A DNA stretch of 64,000 nt from Pseudarthrobacter sulfonivorans (GTDB lineage Bacteria > Actinomycetota > Actinomycetes > Actinomycetales > Micrococcaceae): contig NZ_JANFCZ010000003.1 in the NCBI RefSeq assembly GCF_024391045.1, forward strand, positions 186,001-250,000, written 5' to 3'. The number at the start of each line of letters is the position of its first letter. Position 1 is the first letter of the stretch. The notes under the pieces were generated by a model. It did not search any database. It saw only the letters and a program-made list of their open reading frames with translations, and was not told the origin of the DNA. The position numbers were made by a program, and so were the translations under genes. This document shows, one piece after another, positions 17,688-27,142 of the stretch.

Positions 17688-19959
17688 ACTCGGCCAGCGC
17701 CTGGAACGCCTGATCGGAAAACGCTCAGCCTCGGCCATTGAGAAACATTTGGGCATCAGCACCGTGGGCGGCCTGCTGAACTACTTCCCCCGCCGCTACC
17801 TGAACCGGGGCGAGCTGACGCCCATTGGCGAGCTGCCCGTGGACGAGGAAGTCACCCTCATTGCCCGGGTCCTCTCCAACAGCACCCGCAAGATGCACAC
17901 CCGGCGCGGATCCATTACCGATGTCATCATCACGGACGACGCCGCATCGCATGGCCGTCCGCGCCTCGCCTCCGTGGGTCCCGGCAGCGGTCACGGCACC
18001 CTGAAAATCACTTTCTTCAGCGGCTACCGGGCGCAGGCCGAACTCCTGCCCGGCCGGCGTGTGATGTTCTCCGGCAAAGTGACCCGCTACGGCGCCTCCC
18101 TGGGCCTGACCAATCCGGACTTCAACCTCCTGGACGAGGACCCGGACATGCCCGGCATGGACCCCGAAAAGCTCGCGGCCATGCCCGTCCCGGTGTACCC
18201 CGCCACGGCAAAGCTCACCAGCTGGTCGATCCAGAAAGTGATTTCCACACTGCTGCAAACAGTCGACCTGGAGGCGCTGCCGGATCCGCTGCCGGACGGC
18301 ATTGCGCGCAGGGAGGATTTCCTGCCGCTGGCCGAGGCTTACCGGCTCATCCACGCTCCCGAAACGCAGGCCGACTGGAAGCGGGCCCAGGACCGTCTCC
18401 GGTTCCAGGAAGCCCTGGTCCTGCAGGCTGCACTGGCCCGGCGCCGCGCACAGCTCGCGGCCGAGGAAGCCACCGCCCGGCGCCCCGCCGCGGACGGTCT
18501 CCTGACTGCCTTCGACCGGCAGCTGCCGTTCACGCTGACGGCAGGCCAGGCTGCCGTGGGAAAAACTCTGGCGGCCGAACTCGCGCAGGACAGCCCCATG
18601 AACCGGCTCCTGCAGGGGGAAGTGGGCTCCGGCAAGACCATTGTGGCGCTGCGGGCCATGCTGCAGGTCGTGGATGCCGGCGGGCAGGCGGCACTGCTGG
18701 CGCCCACCGAGGTCCTCGCTGCCCAGCACTTCGAATCCATCCGCCGTACCCTGGGCTCCCTCTCCCGCGATCCCATGCTGTCCTCGGACGGACTCCTCGG
18801 AAGCCTCGCCGAAGGCGCCGTGCAGGTCACGCTGCTCACCGGCTCCATGCCTGCCGCCGCGCGAAAACGGGCCATGCTCGATGCCGCCTCCGGCGCGGCC
18901 GGAATTGTGATCGGAACCCACGCCCTGCTGAGCGACAATGTTGCGTTCTATGACCTGGGCTTGATCGTGGTGGACGAACAGCACCGGTTCGGCGTGGAGC
19001 AGCGCGACGTCCTCCGGTCCAAGGCCAACAAACCGCCGCACCTGCTGGTCATGACGGCCACGCCCATTCCCCGGACCGTGGCCATGACGGTCTTCGGCGA
19101 CCTCGAGACCTCCATCCTGGATGAGCTTCCTGCCGGCCGGGCGCCGATCTCAACCTTCGTGGTGGGCCTGGTTGAAAACCCCGGCTGGGCAGGGCGCATC
19201 TGGTCGCGTTCGCGCGAGGAAATCGACGCCGGGCACCAGGTCTATGTGGTGTGCCCGAGGATCGGAACGGACGACGACGGCGATTTCAGTCCCGGGGAAG
19301 CGGAACCTTCTGCGGCTGCCCTGGCAGGCGACGCCGGTGAACGTGAACTCGCGTCCGTGACCGCCGTCGTCGAACAATTGCTCCAGGAGCCGGCATTGTC
19401 CGGCGTGCCGCTGGGACCGATGCACGGCCGCCTTGACACTGAGGTGAAGAATGCAGCGATGGCCGATTTCACGGCCAACCGGACCAAGCTCCTGGTTGCC
19501 ACCACTGTGATCGAGGTCGGCGTGGATGTCCACAACGCCACACTGATGGTGATCCTCGACGCCGACCGTTTTGGCATCTCCCAACTTCACCAGTTGCGCG
19601 GACGGGTGGGCCGCGGCGGATTGCCCGGAACGTGCCTGCTGGTCACCAGGCTGGAACCGGGGCACCCGAGCCGTCGCCGGCTGGACGCGGTGGCCGCCAC
19701 CACTGACGGCTTCGAACTGTCCCAGGAGGACCTCAAGCTGCGGCGCGAGGGCGACATCCTGGGCGCGTCCCAGTCCGGCGGCCGCTCCACCCTGAAACTG
19801 TTGCGTGTGCTGGAACATGAGGACATCATTGCCCGGGCAAGGCAGGACGCCCAGGCTGTGGTGGGCGCGGACCCGACGCTGGCACGGCATCCCCGCCTGG
19901 CTGAGGCCATCAACCAATACCTGAATCCCGAGAAGGAGGCGTTCCTTGAGCGCGGATAG
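17677..19959 (+). CDS. recG: ATP-dependent DNA helicase RecG
   Basis: The 760-residue enzyme has an N-terminal wedge/OB domain (FPRRYLNR, ITFFSGYRAQAELLPG) and two helicase domains. Walker A is GEVGSGKT at residues 314-321, the DExH box is DEQHRFGV, and later motifs are MTATPIPRT, VIEVGVDVHNA and QLRGRVGRG. It rescues stalled forks and branch-migrates Holliday junctions. The start overlaps the DAK2 gene by 11 bases; rsmD follows. Two short Gly/Ala-rich insertions are seen, one after Walker A (LSRDPMLSSDGLL) and one near 545, which is ordinary for actinobacteria. Confidence 0.97.
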   Translation: MSAELGQRLERLIGKRSASAIEKHLGISTVGGLLNYFPRRYLNRGELTPIGELPVDEEVTLIARVLSNSTRKMHTRRGSITDVIITDDAASHGRPRLASVGPGSGHGTLKITFFSGYRAQAELLPGRRVMFSGKVTRYGASLGLTNPDFNLLDEDPDMPGMDPEKLAAMPVPVYPATAKLTSWSIQKVISTLLQTVDLEALPDPLPDGIARREDFLPLAEAYRLIHAPETQADWKRAQDRLRFQEALVLQAALARRRAQLAAEEATARRPAADGLLTAFDRQLPFTLTAGQAAVGKTLAAELAQDSPMNRLLQGEVGSGKTIVALRAMLQVVDAGGQAALLAPTEVLAAQHFESIRRTLGSLSRDPMLSSDGLLGSLAEGAVQVTLLTGSMPAAARKRAMLDAASGAAGIVIGTHALLSDNVAFYDLGLIVVDEQHRFGVEQRDVLRSKANKPPHLLVMTATPIPRTVAMTVFGDLETSILDELPAGRAPISTFVVGLVENPGWAGRIWSRSREEIDAGHQVYVVCPRIGTDDDGDFSPGEAEPSAAALAGDAGERELASVTAVVEQLLQEPALSGVPLGPMHGRLDTEVKNAAMADFTANRTKLLVATTVIEVGVDVHNATLMVILDADRFGISQLHQLRGRVGRGGLPGTCLLVTRLEPGHPSRRRLDAVAATTDGFELSQEDLKLRREGDILGASQSGGRSTLKLLRVLEHEDIIARARQDAQAVVGADPTLARHPRLAEAINQYLNPEKEAFLERG

Positions 19960-19968
19960 GACGCGGGC

Positions 19969-20550
19969 ATGAGCCGCATCATTGCGGGCGCCGCCGGAGG
20001 GACGCCGCTGGCCAGCGTCCCGGGGTCCATGACCCGGCCCACCACGGACCGCGTCAAGGAGGCGTTGTTCTCCCGCCTCGACGCATTCGGGATTATTGCC
20101 GGCGCCCGCGTCCTGGACCTTTACGCGGGATCCGGGTCGCTCGGGGTGGAAAGCGGCAGCAGGGGAGCCGGCACCGTGGACCTGGTGGAATTCGATGCCA
20201 AAGCCAGCTCTGTCTGCCAGCGCAATGCCGACCTGCTCAACGGTGTGGTGGCTCGCAAGGCCGTCACCGTCCACCGCTCCAAGGTGGAACCGTTCCTGGA
20301 CCGCACGGCGGAGGATGCCCGCTGGGACCTTGTCTTCCTGGATCCGCCATATCCGCTGGACGAGGTTGCCCTGTCCGCGGTCCTGGCCAAACTCGCACCC
20401 CACCTCGCCCCGGCTGCAGTGGTGGTGGTGGAACGTTCCTCGCGCTCACCGGAACCAGGCTGGCCGGCGGGCGTTGAGCGGTTTGCTGAGCGGAAGTACG
20501 GCGAAACCAAGCTCTGGTTCGCGGAGCCCTCCGTAAGTCCGGAGGACTGA
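19969..20550 (+). CDS. rsmD: 16S rRNA (guanine966-N2)-methyltransferase
   Basis: The 193-residue SAM methyltransferase shows the family start IIAGAAGGTPLASVPG, TRPTTDRVKEALF, the SAM loop VLDLYAGSGSLGVE and the N6/N2 catalytic motif DPPYPLDE. It modifies helix 31 of 16S rRNA. It starts nine bases after recG. In many genomes rsmD precedes coaD; here two minus-strand genes are inserted between them. Confidence 0.94.
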   Translation: MSRIIAGAAGGTPLASVPGSMTRPTTDRVKEALFSRLDAFGIIAGARVLDLYAGSGSLGVESGSRGAGTVDLVEFDAKASSVCQRNADLLNGVVARKAVTVHRSKVEPFLDRTAEDARWDLVFLDPPYPLDEVALSAVLAKLAPHLAPAAVVVVERSSRSPEPGWPAGVERFAERKYGETKLWFAEPSVSPED

Positions 20551-20553
20551 GAA

Positions 20554-21342
20554 TCAGCCGCCGATCCGGTCCAGGTCCACGCCCGCCAGAACCGTGGCCG
20601 GGTGGGGGCCGCGGGCGGTCAGCTCGGCGGTCCAGCCCCCGGGCCACGGTGTCTGCGTTCCAATGAGGATGATGTTCCCGGGATAGCGGCCCGCGAACAT
20701 GCCGGTTTCCGCGAACGCGGCAACGTCTGTCATGGCGCGGCGCATCGCGGCGACCTGGCTCCGCACCAGCGTGAGGGCAGGCTCGTCGCCCACGTTGACG
20801 ATCAGGACGCCACCGGGGGCGAGCCGTGCGCGGGCCTCCTCGTAGAACCCGGTGCAGGCGATATGCTCCGGGGCCTCCGGCCCGGAGAAAATGTCCAGGA
20901 TGACGACGTCGAAGCGCAGCTCCGCGGGCAGCGTGGCCAGCGACTCGCGGGCATCGCCGATGACCGTGTAGAGGTCGGTTCCGGCCGGCAGGGGGAGTTG
21001 CTGCAGGACATAGTCGAGGAGTTCACGCTCAAGTTCCACGGCGTACTGCGGTGAGCCGGGCCGGGTCGCCTGGATGTAGCGGGCCAGTGTCAGTGCGCCC
21101 GCGCCGAGGTGCAGCGACGTGATCGGCTGGCCTGCGGGCGTGGCCAGGTCCACGACGTGGCCGATCCGGCGCAGGTATTCGTAAAAGATCTCCTCCGGGT
21201 GGGTCAGGTTGACGTGGGACTGTTCGGCCCCGCCGATGCTGAGGACGTAGGCGCCGTCGGTAAAGGCATCGGGCTCGATGGCGGCATGCTGCCCTGTGGT
21301 TCGCAGAAACCTGGTGGACCGGGCGCCGCCGGGCCCGGGCAT
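20554..21342 (-). CDS. Spermidine-synthase-like methyltransferase-fold protein
   Basis: This 262-residue protein has a Rossmann core of the spermine/spermidine synthase superfamily: SLHLGAGALTLARY, YAVELERELLDYV, VVILDIFSG in place of the polyamine synthase active-site loop, and GGVLIVNVGDEPAL. The typical aminopropyltransferase residues are not evident, so it may not make polyamines. Its ATG overlaps the stop of the upstream aminotransferase (TGATG), so the pair is co-translated. Substrate unknown. Confidence 0.83.
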   Translation of the reverse strand: MPGPGGARSTRFLRTTGQHAAIEPDAFTDGAYVLSIGGAEQSHVNLTHPEEIFYEYLRRIGHVVDLATPAGQPITSLHLGAGALTLARYIQATRPGSPQYAVELERELLDYVLQQLPLPAGTDLYTVIGDARESLATLPAELRFDVVILDIFSGPEAPEHIACTGFYEEARARLAPGGVLIVNVGDEPALTLVRSQVAAMRRAMTDVAAFAETGMFAGRYPGNIILIGTQTPWPGGWTAELTARGPHPATVLAGVDLDRIGG

Positions 21343-22571
21343 CACAGTTTCCCGCTGAGCGACGCCAGCCGGGCGGCGGCCTCCTCGAGGACGTCCACCT
21401 TCTTGCAGAACGCGAACCTGAGCAGGCTGCGGGTCCGCTCGGCCCCCTCGGGGTGGCAGAAGACGGGTACGGGGATTGCTGCGACCCCCACCAGGGCGGG
21501 GAGGCGGCGGGCGAGGTCCACGGAGTCGGCGATTCCGAGGGGCGCGGTGTCCACGTTGACGAAATAGGTGCCCTGCGGGGTGAAGACATCGAAGCCCGCG
21601 GCGCGGAGCCCTTCGCTCAGGATGTCGCGCTTCTTCTGCAGCGTTGCTGAAATCCCCTGGTAGAACCCGTCCGGCAGCGCCAGCCCGGTGGCGATTGCTG
21701 CCTGGAAGGGCGAACCGGAACTGTAGGTCAGGAACTGCTTGACGGTGCGCACGGCTGCCACCAGGTGTTCGGGCCCGGTCAGCCAGCCGATTTTCCAGCC
21801 GGTGAAGGAAAAGGTCTTACCTGCCGAGGAAATCGTGAGGGTCCGGTCCGCGGCCCCTGGCAAGGTGGCTACCGGGATGTGCCTGGTTCCGAAGGTCAGG
21901 TGCTCGTAGACCTCATCGGTGATGATGAGGCAGTCATGCTTTCGGGCAAGCTCGACCACGCGCTCGAGGACATGGCGGGGAAATACCGCGCCCGTAGGAT
22001 TGTGCGGGTTGTTCAGCAGGACCACCCGGGTACGGTCAGTGAACGCCGCCTCGAGGGCTGCCATGTCGGGGTAGAAGTCAGGGGCGAGCAGCGGGGCGGT
22101 GGTGTGGGTGGCACCGGACAGCCCAATGACGGCGCCGTACGAGTCGTAGAACGGCTCGAACGTCAGCACCTCGTCTCCGGGCCCGACGAACGCCAGCAGG
22201 GCGGCGGCGATGGCCTCGGTGGCGCCCGTGGTGACAATGACCTCCGTCTGCGGGTCCAGGGTCACGTCATAGAACCGGCTCTGGTGGACGGCGACCGCCT
22301 CACGCAGTTCCGGGATGCCCTTCCCTGGTGCGTACTGGTTGGCCCCCGCCCCGATGGCGGCCATTGCCGCGGCCTTGATCTCAGCGGGGCCGTCCTCGTC
22401 CGGAAAGCCCTGGCCCAGGTTGATGGCGCCGGTCTGTGCCGCCAGGGTGGTCATCTCCTCGAAGATGGTGACGCCCAACTGGCCGGCAGGTCCAAGAAGG
22501 TTCGCGCCGGCCGCTGCCCGCTGCCACGGAGCCGGCGCTGCGGGCATGGAAAGTTCCCGTGGTGGATGCAT
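21342..22571 (-). CDS. PLP-dependent class I/II aminotransferase
   Basis: This is a fold-type I aminotransferase, 409 residues from ATG 22571. INLGQGFPDEDGP, NNPHNPTGAVF, ITDEVYEHLTF and SSAGKTFSFTGWKIGW, with the Schiff-base lysine, match the kynurenine/methionine aminotransferase subgroup (YbdL, DapC-like). The exact substrate cannot be told. TACCAT is placed exactly six bases before this ATG; a second ATG 24 bases on is possible. It is divergent from coaD with 43 bases between starts, and co-translated with the spermidine-synthase-like gene. Confidence 0.9.
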   Translation of the reverse strand: MHPPRELSMPAAPAPWQRAAAGANLLGPAGQLGVTIFEEMTTLAAQTGAINLGQGFPDEDGPAEIKAAAMAAIGAGANQYAPGKGIPELREAVAVHQSRFYDVTLDPQTEVIVTTGATEAIAAALLAFVGPGDEVLTFEPFYDSYGAVIGLSGATHTTAPLLAPDFYPDMAALEAAFTDRTRVVLLNNPHNPTGAVFPRHVLERVVELARKHDCLIITDEVYEHLTFGTRHIPVATLPGAADRTLTISSAGKTFSFTGWKIGWLTGPEHLVAAVRTVKQFLTYSSGSPFQAAIATGLALPDGFYQGISATLQKKRDILSEGLRAAGFDVFTPQGTYFVNVDTAPLGIADSVDLARRLPALVGVAAIPVPVFCHPEGAERTRSLLRFAFCKKVDVLEEAAARLASLSGKL

Positions 22572-22577
22572 GCAGTC

Positions 22578-22608
22578 ATGGTATCCCGGCCTTCCGATGG
22601 GGTAGGTT
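22578..22608. promoter_or_regulatory. Back-to-back leaderless promoters of the aminotransferase and coaD
   Basis: On the minus strand TACCAT (22578-22583) precedes the aminotransferase ATG by six bases. On the plus strand TAGGTT (22603-22608) precedes the coaD ATG by six bases. Both place the predicted transcript start on the A of the start codon. No ribosome site is seen for either gene. Confidence 0.5.
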
Positions 22609-22614
22609 CGGTGC

Positions 22615-23115
22615 ATGAGACGCGCTGTCTGCCCCGGTTCCTATGACCCTATCCACAACGGTCACCTTGAGGTCATTGCCCGTGCGGCCGGCCTGTTCGA
22701 TGAAGTGATTGTGGCTGTTTCCACCAACTACGCCAAGAAGTACAGGTTCAGCCTGGGCGACCGCATCGACATGGCCCGGGAAACCCTGGCCTCGCTGCAG
22801 GGCATTGTGGTGGAGCCGGTAGGGGAGGGCCTCCTGGCCGAGTATTGCCGCCAGCGTGGTGTGTCGGCGATTGTGAAGGGCCTCCGGTCGTCGTCGGATT
22901 TTGATTACGAACTCCCGATGGCCACCATGAACCGCCAGCTGAGCGGCGTTGAAACGGTCTTCCTGCCGGCCGAGGCACACTACCTCCACCTGTCCTCCAC
23001 CCTCATCAAGGAAGTGGCGGACTTGGGCGGCAAAGTGTCCGACTACGTCCCGCGTTCCGTGCAAAAAAGACTGCTCTCGGGCGAGTCGGCCCAGGACCTG
23101 CTGTCAAGAGGGTAG
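22615..23115 (+). CDS. coaD: Pantetheine-phosphate adenylyltransferase
   Basis: This 166-residue nucleotidyltransferase makes dephospho-CoA from 4'-phosphopantetheine and ATP. The start MRRAVCPGSYDPIHNGHLE contains the HxGH motif as HNGH (14-17). Later blocks are VKGLRSSSDFDYELPMA and the ISSTxIKE-like HLSSTLIKEVADLGG. The product supplies the prosthetic group of the acyl carrier protein at 61072. The mRNA is probably leaderless. Confidence 0.97.
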   Translation: MRRAVCPGSYDPIHNGHLEVIARAAGLFDEVIVAVSTNYAKKYRFSLGDRIDMARETLASLQGIVVEPVGEGLLAEYCRQRGVSAIVKGLRSSSDFDYELPMATMNRQLSGVETVFLPAEAHYLHLSSTLIKEVADLGGKVSDYVPRSVQKRLLSGESAQDLLSRG

Positions 23116-23152
23116 GCTTGTCCGGTACTTCGGCGGCTGTCCAACGTCCGGT

Positions 23153-23182
23153 TTGAGTCCCTGCGGCTCTTCAGGCTAAGAT
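23153..23182 (+). promoter_or_regulatory. Promoter of yceD-rpmF-rnc-mutM
   Basis: TTGAGT (23153-23158) and TAAGAT (23177-23182) are 18 bases apart. Transcription would start near 23189, leaving a leader of about 27 bases that contains AGGAG at 23206-23210. Confidence 0.6.
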
Positions 23183-23215
23183 GGTACGTCGGTCATATGT
23201 TCAACAGGAGTTCTC

Positions 23216-23764
23216 ATTAAACGAGATGCTAGTTCGCCCTTGGCGTTCGACGTCAAGGATCTCGGGCGCAGCCCGGGCAGTATGCGGACGCTGAAAGAAC
23301 ATGTACCCGCGCCAAAGGATTTTGGCGTGGCACTCATTGGCGTTCAGGAAGGCTCGGATATCGAGCTTGACCTGAGGCTTGAGGCCGTACACGAAGGAAT
23401 TCTGGTATCAGGAACCGCGCTCGCTGAAGTTACGGGCGAATGCGGCCGATGCCTGGATCCCCTTGCGTATGACCTTGAGGTCAATGTGCAAGAACTTTTC
23501 TTCTATGAAAGCGTCCAGCTTTCGGACGAGGAAGACGAAGAAGAGCAACGTCGAGTCGAGCACGATCTGATCGATCTTGAGCCGGTGTTGCGGGACGCAG
23601 TTGTAACCATGCTGCCGTTCCAGCCGGTGTGCCGGGAAGACTGCCAGGGCCTTTGCTCCGAATGCGGAGTACGCCTGGAAGACGAGCCGGGGCATCACCA
23701 CGAGGTTGTAGATCCTCGCTGGGCCGCCCTGGCTGACTTGGCTAAGCCTGACCGGCAAAACTGA
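23216..23764 (+). CDS. YceD family protein (DUF177)
   Basis: DUF177/YceD proteins are encoded next to rpmF throughout bacteria, as here, and are linked to large-subunit rRNA or ribosome metabolism. The protein has conserved SMRTLKEHVPAP, GECGRCLDPL and the cysteine set CREDCQGLCSECGV, which looks metal-binding. The start is uncertain. The only well-placed AGGAG (23206-23210) points five bases on to ATT at 23216, giving 182 residues. The first standard start codon in frame is TTG 23240, 29 bases from the ribosome site. I annotate the ATT reading and flag it. Confidence 0.88.
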   Translation: MKRDASSPLAFDVKDLGRSPGSMRTLKEHVPAPKDFGVALIGVQEGSDIELDLRLEAVHEGILVSGTALAEVTGECGRCLDPLAYDLEVNVQELFFYESVQLSDEEDEEEQRRVEHDLIDLEPVLRDAVVTMLPFQPVCREDCQGLCSECGVRLEDEPGHHHEVVDPRWAALADLAKPDRQN

Positions 23765-23800
23765 TTTGTACGTGTTTGTCTAGAGAGAAATGAGTTAGCC

Positions 23801-24004
23801 GTGGCTGTCCCGAAGCGGAAAATGTCTCGCTCGAATACCCGCGCCCGCCGCTCCCAGTGGAAGGCAACCGCCCCCCACCTGGTGAAGACTGTCGAGAACG
23901 GCCAGGTTACTTACAGCCTGCCGCACCAGGCAAAGGTCGTAACCGACTCGGCTGGCACTGCGCTGTTCCTTGAGTACAAGGGCCGCAAGGTCGCAGACGT
24001 CTAA
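23801..24004 (+). CDS. rpmF: 50S ribosomal protein L32, zinc-free form
   Basis: The 67-residue protein starts at GTG with [20 protein letters not shown], the standard L32 N-terminus. The C-terminal half, which in zinc-ribbon L32 carries two CxxC pairs, has no cysteine at all (LPHQAKVV and [10 protein letters not shown] instead). It is therefore a C-minus form that should not need zinc. The yceD-rpmF-rnc-mutM order is the normal one. Confidence 0.96.
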   Translation: MAVPKRKMSRSNTRARRSQWKATAPHLVKTVENGQVTYSLPHQAKVVTDSAGTALFLEYKGRKVADV

Positions 24005-24022
24005 TCGGCCCCCACGGCTGAG

Positions 24023-24751
24023 ATGATGTCTTCAACTGAAGAGCTTCTGAAGCGTCTCGGTGTCTCCATTGACGCCGGGACGCTTCGTCTTGCTCTGACA
24101 CACCGTTCCTACGCCTACGAAAACGGCGGCATCCCTACGAACGAGCGGCTCGAGTTCCTCGGCGACTCCATCCTGGGTTTCTCCGTGACGGACGCGCTGT
24201 ACCGGGACAACCCGACGCTACCCGAAGGTGACCTCGCGAAACGCCGCTCGGCGGTAGTCAGTACCCGTGCACTGGCGGGTATCGGGCGAAGCCTGGGCAT
24301 CGGCGACTACATTTACCTGGGACAGGGCGAAAAGCTCACCGAGGGCAAGAACAAGGCCTCCATCCTCGCGGACACCATGGAAGCACTGATCGGTGCCACC
24401 TATGTGTCCAACGACATCGAGACCGCACGCCAGCTGGTCATGCGGCTGATCGGCCCGCTCCTGAAGGACGCGGCCGCCCTCGGCGCCGGAACCGACTGGA
24501 AGACCAGCATCCAGGAGTTGGCAGCCAGCCGTCAGCTCGGCACCATCTTTTATGCGGTCGAGGGGGCAGGGCCTGACCACGCCCGCACGTTCAAAGCTGT
24601 CCTGAACATCGGCGGCAAGCCCTACGGCAGTGGAGCCGGCCATTCGAAGAAGGAAGCGGAACAGGAAGCTGCCGCGGACGCCTGGCGTGCCCTGTCCGCA
24701 ACCAAGGAAGCTGCGGCGGGCGGATCAGCTGAGTCCGTAGCCGGCGCCTAG
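24023..24751 (+). CDS. rnc: Ribonuclease III
   Basis: The 242-residue double-strand-specific endonuclease matures rRNA and cuts structured mRNA. The catalytic signature is [12 protein letters not shown], with the second acidic cluster in [13 protein letters not shown]. The C-terminal double-stranded RNA-binding domain (about 160-230) ends with [14 protein letters not shown]. The start is ATG-ATG; either methionine is possible. mutM follows after eight bases. Confidence 0.97.
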   Translation: MMSSTEELLKRLGVSIDAGTLRLALTHRSYAYENGGIPTNERLEFLGDSILGFSVTDALYRDNPTLPEGDLAKRRSAVVSTRALAGIGRSLGIGDYIYLGQGEKLTEGKNKASILADTMEALIGATYVSNDIETARQLVMRLIGPLLKDAAALGAGTDWKTSIQELAASRQLGTIFYAVEGAGPDHARTFKAVLNIGGKPYGSGAGHSKKEAEQEAAADAWRALSATKEAAAGGSAESVAGA

Positions 24752-24759
24752 GCCCGGCA

Positions 24760-25731
24760 TTGCCCGAACTGCCTGAAGTCGAAGTGGTGCGCCGCGGGCT
24801 GGTGAGCTGGGTCCGGGGCCGGACCATCACCTCCGTTGACGTCCTGGACCCCCGGTCGCTCCGTCGCCACGCCCTGGGCCCTGAGGACTTCATCGGCAAC
24901 CTCCAGGGCACCACGGTGGATGATGTGGTACGTCGCGGAAAGTTCCTGTGGATGCCTTTGCGCGAAGCCGGATCCGCGGCCGCTGCCGCAGGTGACGCCG
25001 CCACGGCCGTGCCCCGCGTCGCCCTGATGGCGCACCTTGGCATGAGCGGCCAACTGCTGATGCAGGATCCATCAGTACCGGACGAAAAACACCTGAAAGT
25101 TCGGCTCAGGCTCAGTCCGGGCAACGGCATGCCGGACCAGCTCCGGTTTGTGGACCAGCGCATCTTTGGTGGTCTGTTCGTGACGGACCTGGTTCCCACG
25201 GACGACGGCGGCCCGGGCGGTCTCGCTGAATCGCCGCGTCCACTCATTGCCGCTGAGGCGGCGCACATCGCCCGGGATCCCCTGGATCCCGCTTTTTCCG
25301 TCGAACTCTTCTACAGCCGGCTCAGGAAACGCAGGACCGGCCTCAAACGCGCCCTTTTGGATCAGGGACTGGTTTCGGGCATCGGCAACATCTATGCGGA
25401 CGAGTCTCTCTGGCGTGCCGGCCTGCATTACGCCCGGCCCACGGACAAGCTTCGCCGCTCCGAGGCCGAGCGCGTGATCACCAGCGCCCGCGATGTCATG
25501 CGCGACGCCCTCGCCGCCGGGGGAACCAGCTTCGACTCCCTGTACGTGAACGTCAACGGCGCCTCAGGGTATTTCGACCGCTCCCTGAACGCCTACGGCA
25601 GGGAAGGGCAGCCGTGCACCCGGTGCGCCGCCGTCGGAATTAACTCGACCATCCGGCGCGAGCAGTTCATGAACCGCTCGTCGTACACATGCCCCGTATG
25701 CCAGCCGCGCCCACGGAACGGGCGCTGGTAG
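24760..25731 (+). CDS. mutM: Formamidopyrimidine-DNA glycosylase
   Basis: This base-excision repair enzyme removes 8-oxoguanine. It begins at TTG with [13 protein letters not shown], giving the catalytic N-terminal proline and Glu after methionine removal. The conserved HLGMSGQL and [12 protein letters not shown] (H2TH) are present, and the C-terminal zinc finger has four cysteines (CTRCAAVG and TCPVCQ). At 323 residues it is somewhat longer than the usual 270-300. Ala/Gly- and Pro/Gly-rich insertions at about 72-85 and 148-157 explain the excess. Confidence 0.96.
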   Translation: MPELPEVEVVRRGLVSWVRGRTITSVDVLDPRSLRRHALGPEDFIGNLQGTTVDDVVRRGKFLWMPLREAGSAAAAAGDAATAVPRVALMAHLGMSGQLLMQDPSVPDEKHLKVRLRLSPGNGMPDQLRFVDQRIFGGLFVTDLVPTDDGGPGGLAESPRPLIAAEAAHIARDPLDPAFSVELFYSRLRKRRTGLKRALLDQGLVSGIGNIYADESLWRAGLHYARPTDKLRRSEAERVITSARDVMRDALAAGGTSFDSLYVNVNGASGYFDRSLNAYGREGQPCTRCAAVGINSTIRREQFMNRSSYTCPVCQPRPRNGRW

Positions 25732-25870
25732 GCCGAGGCAAAAGTGTGCGGATTCTGCGGTTCCGCACTGCGGGTTCCCTTGGCAGACTGGGCAGCCAAG
25801 CGGTAGGCCGCGTCGGCGGCCATCCGGGCCCTATCCCTCGGCAGAACCAGGCAAGCCCTTGTATCTCTCA

Positions 25871-27142
25871 ATGTCGGACCGCACGGGCGGCCGGAAGGAC
25901 CCGCAGACAGCCTTGCCTGCCGCGGCGGCGACTGCATTTCGGGTGTCGCCGGTGATCATCTGGCTCGGCATCGTCAGCATGATGACCGACATTTCCTCCG
26001 AATCCGTGGCCGCCATCCTGCCTCTGTATGTCACCGGTTTTTTGGGGCTCTCCACCATCGCCTTCGGAATCATCGATGGCATCAACCAAGGTGCAAGCGC
26101 CGTGGTGCGGATCGCCGCAGGGTGGGTCTCAGACCGCAGCGGACAACCGAAGCTGGTGGCGGCGGCCGGGTATGGCCTCTCCGCTGTAGCCCGGGTCGGC
26201 TTCCTCTTCGCCGGCGGTTTCTGGACACTGGCCGGAATCGTCACAGGAGACAGGATCGGGAAAGGCATCAGAACGGCCCCTCGCGATGCCTTGATATCGG
26301 CGGCGGCCCAGCCCGAGTACCTTGCCAGGTCGTTCGGGGTCCACCGGATGTTGGACAGCATAGGTGCCGCGGCGGGTCCGCTGCTGGCATTTGTGATTCT
26401 GGTGCTGATCCCCAACGGCTTCAGCACGGTATTCATTGTCTCGCTCGCATTTGCCGTGGTGGGCGTTACCGTCCTGGTCCTCATGGTCCCCGGCCGCGTG
26501 CGGGAGGCCACTTCCGAGCCCGGGGGTACCCGGCGTCCGCGGTTCCGATGGTCCCGGCTGCGCTGGGTCACCCTGAAGCAGCGGGCGCTGCCGCGGCTTC
26601 TGGTTACGGCCGGACTGTTAGGTGTCCTCACCATCGGCGACGGCTTCATCTACCTGCTCCTGCAGAACAGGGGTTCCTTTGACGTCCAGTGGTTTCCACT
26701 GCTGTATGTGGGAACCAACGTGGTCTTCCTCCTGTTTGCCATCCCGCTCGGGAAGCTCGCCGACCGCTGGGGCCGGATCCCCGTATTCCTGGGCGGCCAC
26801 CTGGCCTTGCTGGCCTGTTACATCCTCGCGGCCCTCCCCTTCGGCGGCCTGGGATCCACGCTTGGGTGCCTGGTCCTGTTGGGACTGTTCTATGCCGCCA
26901 CCGACGGCGTCCTGGCCGCGATAGTCACCCAGCTCTCGCCGCCGGCCACCGTTGCCACCGCCCTGGGTGCCGCGCAAACGGTGGTGGCTCTCAGCCGGAT
27001 GGCCGCAGCTGCGGCCTTCGGCGTGCTCTGGTTTGTGCTGGGTCCCGTCACGGCCATGACCTTGGTGGCCGGGCTGTTGGCGGCGGGAATAGTAGCCGGG
27101 ATGGTCCTCATGGGCGGTCCCCGTCGGACCCTGGCGGCATGA
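25871..27142 (+). CDS. MFS transporter
   Basis: This 423-residue major facilitator has about 12 hydrophobic segments. WVSDRSGQPKLV and LADRWGRIPVFLGG are the loop 2-3 and 8-9 signatures (DRxGR type). GDRIGKGIRTAPRDALI resembles the conserved segment of a bacterial MFS subgroup with unknown substrate. The ATG at 25871 has a poor ribosome site; TTG 25859 is possible. The stop overlaps the next gene, which encodes an exported propeller-like protein, so the two are co-expressed. Substrate cannot be inferred. Confidence 0.85.
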   Translation: MSDRTGGRKDPQTALPAAAATAFRVSPVIIWLGIVSMMTDISSESVAAILPLYVTGFLGLSTIAFGIIDGINQGASAVVRIAAGWVSDRSGQPKLVAAAGYGLSAVARVGFLFAGGFWTLAGIVTGDRIGKGIRTAPRDALISAAAQPEYLARSFGVHRMLDSIGAAAGPLLAFVILVLIPNGFSTVFIVSLAFAVVGVTVLVLMVPGRVREATSEPGGTRRPRFRWSRLRWVTLKQRALPRLLVTAGLLGVLTIGDGFIYLLLQNRGSFDVQWFPLLYVGTNVVFLLFAIPLGKLADRWGRIPVFLGGHLALLACYILAALPFGGLGSTLGCLVLLGLFYAATDGVLAAIVTQLSPPATVATALGAAQTVVALSRMAAAAAFGVLWFVLGPVTAMTLVAGLLAAGIVAGMVLMGGPRRTLAA

